Assembly: GCA_037447655.1 (NCBI GenBank) | Contig: JBBHKE010003383.1 | Coordinates: 259,757 to 278,290 of the forward strand | DNA length: 18,534 bases | DNA from: Zygnema cylindricum | Taxonomy: Eukaryota > Streptophyta > Zygnematophyceae > Zygnematales > Zygnemataceae | Direction: 5' to 3' | Part shown: positions 10,816 to 18,534 of the stretch, in pieces | How the letters are laid out: each line of letters starts with the position of its first letter | Numbering within the stretch: position 1 is the stretch's first letter | Position numbers and translations under genes: made by a program | The notes under the pieces: generated by a model | Database searches by the model: none | Told to the model about the DNA's origin: nothing | Seen by the model: only the letters and a program-made list of their open reading frames with translations

Positions 10816-10902
10816 TACCTACTTACCTACCTACCTACCTACCTACCTATCTACCTACCTATCTACCTACCTATCTACCTACCTATCTACCTATCTATCT
10901 AC

Positions 10903-10974
<72 letters not shown>

Positions 10975-10975
10975 A
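10816..10975. repeat. (CTAC)n then (CTAT)n array, left arm
   Basis: CTAC units grade into alternating CTAC/CTAT units and then pure (CTAT)n. The mirror-image order occurs at 13283-13401. Confidence 0.95.
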
Positions 10976-11738
10976 TAATTGTCTATCTATGTAATTATCT
11001 ATCTAATTATCTGTCTAATTATCTATCTAATCTATTTATCTATCTAATCTATTTATCTACCTAATCTAGTTATCTATATAATCTAATCATCTATCTAATC
11101 TAATTCTCTATCTAATCTAATTCACTATCTAATTTAATTCATTATCTAATCTAATTATCTATCTAATCTAATTATTTATCTAATTATCTGTCCAATTATC
11201 TGTCAAATTATCTAATCTAATTATCTAAACTTATTACCACTCAAATTACTTATATAATCTAATTATCTGTCGAATTATTTATCTAAGTATATGCCTAAAT
11301 ATCTATCTAATCTAATTCACTATCTAATCTAATTATCTGCCTAATTATTTGTCAAATTATCTAATCTAATTATTTGTCAAATTACCTATCTAATCTTATT
11401 ATTTATCTAATCTAATTATTTGTCAAATTATCTATCTATTTTTATTATTTATCTAATCTAATTATCTATCTAATTATTTGTCAAGTATCTAATTCACTAT
11501 CTAATCTAATTCACTATCTTATCTAATGATCTACCTAATCTAATTATCTGTCTAATTATCTTTCCAAATATCTATGAAATTATCTAATCTAATTATTTGT
11601 CAAATTACCTATCTAATCTAATTATGTGTCTAATTTTCTGTCTAAATATCTATCTAATCTTTTTCACTATCTAATCTAAAGATCTATCTACTCTAATTAT
11701 CTATCTAATCTAATCACCTACTAATCTAATTATCTGTC
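10976..11738. repeat. Degenerate TAATTATC/TAATCTA minisatellite, left arm
   Basis: About 760 bases of irregular TCTAATTATCTATCTAATCTA variants of roughly 8-17 bp, with words such as TTTGTCAAATTA and TTCACTATCTAATCTA recurring. It is older-looking and less regular than the other arrays, and its counterpart is 12492-13282. Confidence 0.85.
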
Positions 11739-12087
11739 ATATGTTACATTAACAAGTCTTTTTCATTTTAAGTAATATTGTCGTTACTGAAATCAACCTC
11801 ACCTAAGAAGGTCAACAAGTAAACTGAGATAGGCATTTGTCTTATCAATCTAATGAGAAGTTCCAGAATGCGATTTTTTTTATCTCCCATCGTTTGAGTT
11901 GTCGGTGCGGATTCTCAAATTTTCTCCCTTGTTTTGCGTAGGCTGCCTCATGTCAAGTGGTACAATCAAAAAATTGATGGTTTGTATTTTGTTGAATTAA
12001 TATACTATCTCCCATGTTTTCTCAAATCATATTAAACAAATGTAGCTAAAAAATGAAGGAAAAACAAATGAAACCCAAAATAACCAT
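11739..12087 (+). repeat. Left arm, inner unique domain
   Basis: It pairs with 12185-12491, but with roughly 10% differences and indels. The left copy carries about 40 extra bases around 11780-11850 (ending ...AGGCATTTGTCTTATC), which the right arm lacks. Shared words include GTTACATTAACAAGTC, GAGGCAGCCTACGCAAAAC (complement) and CTCCCATGTTTTCTC. It is noncoding. Confidence 0.85.
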
Positions 12088-12184
12088 AAAAAACCCTTAG
12101 ATTTTTTAACAGATTGACAATTTAACCTAAATCTTCTTATTTTTATACAAATCATCTCACTATCTTCTTGTATGGCACGGAAAA
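12088..12184. other. Central spacer of the foldback element
   Basis: About 97 AT-rich bases show no obvious inverted pairing and separate the arms, which would otherwise meet. It would be the loop of the hairpin. The exact limits are uncertain by a few bases because pairing fades at the inner ends. Confidence 0.75.
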
Positions 12185-12491
12185 ATGGTTATTTAGGGTT
12201 TTATTTGGTTTTCCTTGGCTGTTTAGCTACATTTGTTTAATATGATTTGAGAAAACATGGGAGATAGTCTATTAATTCAAGAAAATACAAACCATCAATT
12301 TTTTGATTGTACCACTTGACATGAGGCAGCCTACGCAAAACAAGGGAGAAAAATTTAGAATATCCACTAACAACTCAAACGATGGGAGATAATTTTTTTT
12401 CGCATTTTGGAACTTCTCATTAGATTGATGAGACATAATTTCACTAACGAACTTATTACTTAAAATGAAAAAGACTTGTTAATGTAACATA
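12185..12491 (-). repeat. Right arm, inner unique domain
   Basis: Reverse complement of 11739-12087, shorter because the 40-base segment is missing. It is about 10% diverged, with for example TATTTAGGGTTTTATTTGG opposite TATTTTGGGTTTCATTTG. Confidence 0.85.
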
Positions 12492-13281
12492 TGACAGATA
12501 ATTAAATTAGATAGATATTTATAGTAGATAGATCATTAGATTAGATAGTGAATTAGATTAGATAGTGAAAAATATTAGATAGATATTTAGACAGATAATT
12601 AGACACATAATTAGATAAGATAGATAATTAGATTAGATAGGTAATTTGACAAATAATTAGATTAGATAATTTCACAGATATTTGGAAAGATAATTAGGTA
12701 GATTATTAGATTAGATAGTGAATTAGATTAGATAGTGAATTAGATTAGATAGATATTTAGGCATATACTTAGACAAATAATCAGATAGATAATTAGATTT
12801 GATATATAATTAGATTAGATTAGATTGGTAATTTGACAAATAATTAGATTAGATAATTTGACAGATAATTAGGCAGATAATTAGATAATTAGGCAGATAA
12901 TTAGATTAGATAGTGAATTAAATTAGATAGATATTTAGGCATATACTTAGATAAATAATTAGACAGATAATTAGATTATATAAGAAATTTGACTGGTAAT
13001 TAGTTTAGATTATTAGATTAGATAATTTGACAGATAATTGGATAGATAATTAGACAGATAATTATATTAGATAGATAATTAGATTAGATAGTGAATTGGA
13101 TTAGATAGAGAATTAGATTAGATAGTGAATTAGATTAGATAGAGAATTAGATTATATAGGGAATTAGATTATATAGATAATTAGATTAGGTAGATAAAAA
13201 GATTAGATAGATAAATAGATTAGATAGAGAATTAGACAGATAATTACATAGATAGATAATTATATAGACACATAGGCAGAC

Positions 13282-13282
<1 letters not shown>
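12492..13282. repeat. Degenerate GATAATTA/TAGATTA minisatellite, right arm
   Basis: Counterpart of 10976-11738 with the same words inverted (TAGATTAGATAGTGAATTAG, TAATTTGACAAATAATTAG). Unit order is only loosely conserved. Confidence 0.85.
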
Positions 13283-13343
<61 letters not shown>

Positions 13344-13401
13344 GTAGGTAGGTAGATAGGTAGGTAGATAGGTAGGTAGGTAGGTAGGTAGGTAGGTAGG
13401 T
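13283..13401. repeat. (GATA)n then (GTAG)n array, right arm
   Basis: About 15 pure GATA units, then alternating and finally pure GTAG units. This is the mirror of 10816-10975 but shorter. Confidence 0.95.
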
Positions 13402-14032
13402 AGTTTTAGGATATTGGGCGAATCGGCGTTTGCCGAAATCGCGCCATTTATGTGTTGGTTCGGTTCGATGTTATTTTGTTTAGTACTTTATTTTGTGTAC
13501 GCTTGGTGTGGTACTCTCGGTACTTATTGTTTCATGTGAATCGGACATTTGACGATTTGGTTAAATGTTGGCGAAGAACGAAGCGTCTCCCTTCATCAAA
13601 AATATTAAATGTGTACGGCGAAGTAGTAGGAATTTTGTACAGCCGATTCTGCAACGATGCTGCATCGATCCTGCCACGTTCTGTTTCGGGTTACAGGGAG
13701 AGAATTCTGGAAGGGAAGGTTAGCTCAGTTAGCTCAGGAGCTGTAGACTATTGCCGGCGCATCTTTGCGTGTACCTGGTCATCTTTAGTTGAGTGATTAT
13801 GCTTACTATTGTTTCTACTTGTATTTGTTCTTTGTTTGTGTAGAGGGTATTTAGTGGGTGAGTGGTAGTGGGTTAATTAATGAGAAGGGATCAATGGAGT
13901 AATATGTGTTTGTATTTTGGAGGGGAAAAAACCTCCGGTGAAATATATGACTTTTGCCGGATTTCTTTGTAATCTATTTGTCTTTCTTCCGTTGTGGTGT
14001 ATCTGCTGTTATTCATGTTTATCTTTCTATCA
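13402..14032 (+). repeat. Right copy of the 630-bp unique core
   Basis: Reverse complement of 10187-10815 at near identity. The 114-codon frame at 13452-13796 is conserved exactly at the protein level, but it begins with GTG and has no ATG, and the near identity of the whole block means frame conservation gives no evidence of selection. A tandem GTTAGCTCA repeat (13719-13736) resembles a tRNA A-box word, but no B-box follows, so an RNA gene is not supported. The inner edge has the hairpin GGCGTTTGCC (about 13423-13432). Confidence 0.8.
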
Positions 14033-14123
14033 GGTAGGTAGGTAGGTAGGTAGGTAGGTGGGTTGGTTGGTAGGTAGGTAGGTAGGTAGGTAGGTAGGTA
14101 GGTATAGGTAGGTAGGTCGGTAT
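14033..14123. repeat. (GTAG)n array, right arm
   Basis: TAGG/GTAG repeats with a GGTTGGTTGG interruption, corresponding to 10059-10186. Confidence 0.93.
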
Positions 14124-14700
14124 AGATTACATAGATTGGATATATTAGATAGATTGGATAGATTAGATTGGTTAGATAGATTGGATAGATTGGATAGATT
14201 GGATAGATTGGATAGATTGGATAGATTCGATAGATTGAATAGATTGGATAGATTGGATAGATTAGATAGACTGGATAGATTGGATAGATTGGATAGATTG
14301 GATAGATTGGATAGATTCGATAGATTGAATAGATTGGATAGATTGGATAGATTAGATAGACTAGATAGATTGGATAGATTGGATAGATTGGATAGATTGG
14401 ATAGATGGATAGATGGATAGACTGGATAGACTGGATAGATTGGATAGATTGGATAGATTGGATAGATTAATGGATAGATTGGATAGATTGGATAGACTGG
14501 ATAGACTGGATAGATTGGATAGATTGGATAGATTGGATAGATTGGATAGATTGGATAGATTGGATAGATTGGATAGATTGGATAGATTGGATAGATTAGA
14601 TAGGTTAGATAGGTTAGATAGGTTAGATAGATTAGATAGATTAGATAGATAAAATAGATTAGATAGATAAGATAGATTAGATAGATAAAATAGATTAGAT
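14124..14700. repeat. 9-bp minisatellite (ATTGGATAG)n, right arm
   Basis: Counterpart of 8405-10058, with unit ATTGGATAG. It contains only one run of GTTAGATAG units (about 14598-14626) against three in the left arm, and is about 1.08 kb shorter, which fits a difference of two higher-order units. The junction words AAAATAGATTAGATAGATAA match the left array start. Open frames of DRL triplets are artefacts. Confidence 0.93.
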
Positions 14701-14998
14701 GAATGGGTGTGAATGAATTCAGATGAATGAATGAATGATATGAATGAATGAATGGTAAGATAGATAGATAGATAGATAGATAGATGAATAGATAGATGAA
14801 AAATGATAGTTAGATAGATGAATGAAATAGATACTGAACATATGAATGAATATAGATAGATGAAGCAGGGTTATATGGATAGATGAAGAATGAATGAATG
14901 AATGAATAGATAGATAAGAATAAATAGATACTAGGAGTTATATATAGATGAATGAATAGATAGTTATATGGGTAGAATGGAGATGATGAATGGAAATG
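14701..14998. repeat. Mixed GATA/GAAT tetranucleotide array, right arm
   Basis: GAATGAATGAATG and GATAGATA runs alternate around GTTATATGG and GTTATATATAG cassettes. These cassettes correspond to the CATATAAC cassettes of the left arm (8141 and 8235), so the region is positionally homologous to 8125-8404 but TGAA units have replaced much of the TAGA. Confidence 0.85.
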
Positions 14999-15330
14999 GG
15001 CAGATCGACAGATAGACGAATATCTGAGTCGACGAATGGGCGAATAGGCGAATGGGCAGATAGGCGAATGAGCGAATAGGCGAATGGGCGAATGGAGCGA
15101 ATGGGCGAATAGACGAGAATAGACGAATAGGCGATGGAGCGAGAATATGCAGACAAACGGTAGGCGAATGGGCGAATGGGCGAAATGGGCGAATGGGCGA
15201 ATAGGCGAGGCGAATGGGCGAATAGGCGGTAGGCGAATGGGCAGGCGGTAGGCGAGTAGGCGAATGGGCGAATGGGGAATGGGGGGCGACGAATGGCAGA
15301 GTAGACGAATAAACGAATAAAGAATAAAGC
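14999..15330. repeat. Octamer array (GGCGAATG)n, right arm
   Basis: Imperfect 8-bp repeats GGCGAATG/GGCGAATA, often as GGGCGAATAGGCGAAT. This occupies the position of the left-arm TGTCCATC array (7796-8124) with the same period but a different unit (complement CATTCGCC). It is unusually GC-rich and CpG-rich for this window. Minus-strand frames rich in IRPFAHSP-type repeats (14810-15521) are artefacts of the 8-bp period. Confidence 0.9.
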
Positions 15331-15404
15331 GAATAAAGATAAAATAAATTGTCGTCGCGTCGGCAAATGGTAAACCCGTGATGGCGTCGTCGGCGAATCT
15401 TTCG
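15331..15404. other. Junction between array and outer domain, right arm
   Basis: A short CpG-rich stretch (GTCGTCGCGTCGGC and GGCGTCGTCGGCG) has no left-arm counterpart. It may be a remnant of turnover at the array edge. Confidence 0.5.
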
Positions 15405-16616
15405 TTTAGTTTTTTTTTCCAATTTTGTACTTTGATATTTTTCCAGTTTTCTTTCATTGTCTTCCCTTCTGTTTTTGGCTGTTACTCCTTGGCTGAGTAA
15501 GATCTGTAGGTTCTTGCTCATCTCAGAAAGTTCCTATACATCTCAAAATTGTCGTGTTCTATGGGTACATAAAAATGGAGACACTATTACTTTATAAAAA
15601 ACTTTTGTGGACTCACCAAAAAAAATTGTGACATACATCTCCCGAAACAATATTAAGCTCATTTATCTTCACAGTACTTTAAGAAAGTAAGCAAATGTCA
15701 TGAAAGCGATGACGTGGGCGACAAGCAATCCATGGCGGTGAAAAAAGAAGCGTGACTCAATTGGAGAGATTTTTCGGATGGCGGCGCAGTCAGGATGGCG
15801 GCGGTTGTCAGATTCCAAAGGGAACCAAAAATAAAAATGAGCGGCTGCGATTGAACAAATAAATCGTGACTGTGATTGGTCCAAGAAGATTACATTTTGC
15901 AAGGTCTGTCCGCATTTGGCGTAACCTCACGACACATATCACCAATGCCAAATGTTGTATATTTATTCTATTTTTGTCAATATGGTTACTTTATTTCATG
16001 TTTCATCATGGCAAAAAACCCATGTTACAGTTAAAAGTGACTCCTCTCAAGGGTCATTTTGGTAAGTCTGGTTTTTTTAGAATTAATATTTACGCTAAAA
16101 CAGACGCGATCCTGTATTAGAATACATTTTTAATGAAATTGGGGCGAAGTTCCCTATTATAACTGAATACGCGGAATGTCGAACAACAGTTACAAAAATA
16201 TAATGGGAATAAATACAAACACGTATTGTCACCGTTATACTATAAACTTTTAACATGTAGATTAACGTAAATATTCACACTGACGACGATGCTGTCGACA
16301 GACGAGAGTTATGCGAACGGATTTTTTTCTATCTGATTGTATCTTTTTATTTAGTGCGATTTCACGTGCGAGCGCGATTTTGTTATATCATTATATGTAC
16401 CTTTCTACTTTTAAATGTACAATTTTGCACGGTCGGACGTCGTCTGTACTCCACACTATTTAAATGAACCTATATTAGAATTTTTGACGCTAATTAAACC
16501 TTACCTTAAATAGCATAATAAAAAAATTAGAATTGTCTATTCTATTTAACGAGTTTGAGTCGAAATTTAGGGCGACCGAATTAGCGTTATCTACTCTAAT
16601 TACGATTCGTGGTGTA
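15405..16616 (-). repeat. Right arm, outer unique domain
   Basis: Reverse complement of 6428-7680. Near identity holds over roughly 15780-16405, while the last 210 or so bases carry about 12% differences. The terminal 24 bases are the inverted TIR ending CGATTCGTGGTGTA. An 84-codon GTG-initiated frame (15866-16120) is identical to its left-arm mirror, as expected from the DNA identity. Confidence 0.85.
15708..15880 (+). promoter_or_regulatory. Promoter-like motif cluster in right arm
   Basis: Mirror of 7160-7360. TGACGTGG lies at about 15711, ATGGCGG at 15732, ATGGCGGC at 15778-15785 and 15795-15802, and ATTGG at 15875-15879. A GTAAGT donor word is at 16062-16067. All face outward toward the element end. 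The short frames that start at these ATGs close after about 20 codons. Confidence 0.3.
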
Positions 16617-17645
16617 CTATAACTTTAAGAGCGACGTTCTGGTCCGTACAAAAAGCTAGAGTTGAACATCTCTACACCAGGACGGCCGACCACAGTTGAA
16701 TATGCTATGCCGGCTGCCGTACGATGTTCTGCCACATAGTACGGTCATTTGAACCTCTACGAGGAAACTATTCAGTACAGGTAAGTACTCTACTGAACTA
16801 TACTGTCAAGCAGTAAATTACAGTTTTGTTAACTGTGCTTCCCCCAAACCGCGTGTTGACCAGCGGATAGTCGATGTGATCGGACGGCTGATATATTAAA
16901 GGTCCCCTGGGTGCTGACTTGTGGTACACCGCCCCACGGTTTTTTCAGCTTCCAATTCTATTTCAAGTGAGATGATTTTTTACTGAAATCTTTCAATTGG
17001 TATTTACAACAGCATTTATTTAATTGGCTCGAGATGAGCTAAAGAAGTAACATAATGTAATGTTGTTTATTTCAATTATGTGTTGACACTAAAAACTCGT
17101 AAAAGAGAGAGTCGTCGTGATAAAAACTGGCAGTATTCTACGCCGTACGGATATAACAGTTCCGCGTTTTCCTGTTACGCTTTCTTCATAGTTATGTACA
17201 ATACAGCGGCACCCTAAACATATTCTAATATGTTCACCATGGAAAGTCGCCGTAGCTCCTATAGCGATTGGCGGTGTGTACCCTACTGTCGGTCCTTTTC
17301 GCACTTCCGCTAAAACCTTTTTGTCCTGACATCCATCAATGCTCCCGAAGACCTATTGTAAACTGTCATTCTAGACCGTCGGCATTCTCGTTCATCCGAC
17401 GCACGTACCACAATGCGAGACTTACACAACCACTTATATTCTGCCACGATGGCACATACTTTACTGTCTTTTCGTACGGTCCACAAGATCCCTCTGCCGA
17501 TTGTCCCAGACGCGCAGTGCACAGAGATTCGTATTTCATTATGGACTCTTGTCCAACCGTCACGTACAGTTCCCGACAAGTAGGAGTACTTTGAGCCACT
17601 CTTTGTCTTACACGTAGCACCTGCACCAAATTATTTCCGCGAGTC
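16617..17645. other. Right flank, no gene recognised
   Basis: Somewhat less AT-rich than the element. A consensus splice donor, CAG|GTAAGTACT, sits at 16778-16789, but the preceding 120 bases show no long open frame. Overlapping frames of 71-108 codons at 17089-17629 on both strands resemble no family I know, and the two longest minus-strand ones start at TTG. A TACACCGCC word at 16925 and the TIR relic at 17261-17280 could bound a degraded 356-bp element. Confidence 0.45.
17261..17280 (+). repeat. Orphan TACACCGCC-type right TIR
   Basis: ATAGCGATTGGCGGTGTGTA matches the right TIR at 2398-2415 except for a two-base insertion at the tip. A possible left partner is at 16925, or alternatively at 6227 outside the foldback element. 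Confidence 0.55.
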
Positions 17646-17648
17646 GCT

Positions 17649-17729
17649 ATTGGTCAAGCTCGTGGTCAGTCCGGCGTATTTGGCGGCTGGTGACTAAAAA
17701 AGCGCCAACTGTCCCTTTTTTGCGCGAAA
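17649..17729. promoter_or_regulatory. CCAAT plus three E2F-like sites
   Basis: ATTGG (inverted CCAAT) lies at 17649-17653, TTTGGCGG at 17679-17686, AGCGCCAAC at 17701-17709 and TTTTGCGCGAAA at 17718-17729. The last matches the E2F consensus TTTSGCGCSAAA at 11 of 12 positions. Such clusters typify cell-cycle gene promoters. No coding exon is recognisable on either side within the window, so this is a candidate only. Confidence 0.35.
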
Positions 17730-18125
17730 CGGAGTCAAAGCAAACCTAAAACGTCCGTTTTTTTTCCCTCCAAAACGAAGATACTGCCACGTGTCCATGG
17801 AACTGCCGTTCTGTACTTTTAAAACTGGAGGGAAACGTCGATCGACGGTGCAGATAATTTTGTCGTTTTTCTCTATGTAAAAAGATCCGTTACCTGTCCG
17901 AATATTTATTTTCGGCCGTCCGCAGGTACTACAAAATCGAATCGAAGCGATCTGCGGACTCCGGATTATCCGGAGTGAATATCAGCCGTCCGATTTAAAT
18001 TTTCTTGGAACAGTAAACTTTATTTTTGTGTTTATTGACCAAATTTGAAAAAGCCTGCCGTACGGAAGACAAGTGGGGGCCCTTAAGTCCAAATTTGACC
18101 AAACTCTCTGACTTGGGATTTTTTG
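17730..18125. other. Non-genic stretch with short palindromes
   Basis: No gene is seen. CGTCGATCGACG at 17836-17847 is a perfect 12-base palindrome. ACTCCGGAT-T-ATCCGGAGT at 17958-17976 is a perfect 9-bp stem, and TCCGCAG (17919-17925) can pair with CTGCGGA (17952-17958) next to it. An inverted TTTCCCTCC / GGAGGGAAA pair spans about 17763-17835. Confidence 0.55.
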
Positions 18126-18437
18126 GGAGGGAGAGAGAGGTAGAGAGAGAGAGAGAGAGAGAGGGAGGGAGATAGAGAAGGAGAGGGATAAGAGAAGGAG
18201 AGGGAGAAGAGAAGGAGAGGGATAAGAGAAGGAGAGGGATAAGAGAAGGAGAGGGAGAGAGAGAAGGAGAGGGAGAAGAGAGAGAGAGGGAGATAGAGAA
18301 GGAGAGGGAGAAGAGAGAGAGGGAGAGAAGGGTGAGAGAGGGAGAGGAAGAGAGACAGGGAGAGCCAGATTTAGAGAACTAAAAGAGAATAAGAGATAGG
18401 GATCGAGAGGTAAGGAGAGAGAGGGCGGGATGGAGAG

Positions 18438-18534
<97 letters not shown>
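18126..18534. repeat. Polypurine tract with 17-bp minisatellite and (GA)n
   Basis: The tract is almost entirely purine on the plus strand for about 400 bases and runs to the window edge. Positions 18178-18262 contain about five copies of the 17-bp unit AAGGAGAGGGATAAGAG, and 18440-18534 is essentially pure (GA)n. Such tracts can form triplex (H-DNA) and often end contigs. Confidence 0.95.

Noticed and set aside
13719-13737. GTTAGCTCAGTTAGCTCAG as a tRNA or SINE A-box
   Set aside because: It is a simple 9-bp duplication; no B-box at the right distance and no cloverleaf.
13452-13796. 114-codon frame conserved in both arms as a possible gene
   Set aside because: It starts at GTG, contains no ATG, and is conserved only because the whole 630-bp block is almost identical. 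Kept as a non-CDS core feature.
14810-15521. Minus-strand frames of 142-215 codons with IRPFAHSP-like repeats
   Set aside because: Produced by the 8-bp GGCGAATG array; three overlapping frames are open at once and no domain is seen.
16062-16080. A 19-base GTAAGT...TTTTTTTAG segment resembling an ultra-short intron
   Set aside because: Introns that short are known only in a few protist and nucleomorph lineages, and there is no coding frame here to restore. The donor word alone is noted.

Overview
The window is repeat-dominated, AT-rich eukaryotic DNA with no recognisable complete protein-coding gene, rRNA or tRNA. Several features point to a nuclear genome: MITE-like inverted-repeat elements, a hAT-type element with an exact 8-bp target duplication, kilobases of tetranucleotide and 8/9-bp arrays, and CCAAT/ATGGCGGC/CRE-like motifs. 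An invertebrate animal seems most likely, but I cannot name the lineage from sequence alone.

Layout. 1-490 is AT-rich flank with a T-rich degenerate repeat and GTAC-rich sequence. 491-2415 is a nested cluster: an outer element with TACACCGC-type terminal inverted repeats (TIRs) holds a 133-bp miniature relative (858-990), another right end of the same family (about 1090-1362), and a nonautonomous hAT-like element (1413-2284) bounded by the direct repeat CAAATTAC. 2862-4501 is a second type of inverted-repeat element (TAAGGGC termini), with an internal 44-bp palindrome, a CCAAT/ATGGCGG/CRE motif cluster and an iteron-like motif series. 4502-6427 is mostly featureless apart from a (TA)n tract.

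6428-16616 is the main feature: a 10.2-kb foldback (giant inverted-repeat) element. Its ends carry the same TACACCGC-type TIR as the small elements near the window start. Each arm reads, from outside in: TIR and outer unique domain, long arrays, a 630-bp unique core, a second array zone, and an inner unique domain. The arms meet at a spacer of about 97 bp. Some unique blocks are almost identical between arms and others about 10% diverged, while the arrays differ greatly in length and partly in unit sequence.

16617-18534 is flank with a TIR relic, an E2F/CCAAT-like motif cluster, two short palindromes and a terminal polypurine/GA tract.

There are no genes acting together here. The coherent biology is a TIR family whose members range from 133 bp to about 10 kb and which carry no transposase, so they are presumably mobilised in trans. 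Most long open frames are artefacts of 8-bp or 9-bp repeats, and several others begin at GTG or TTG rather than ATG.
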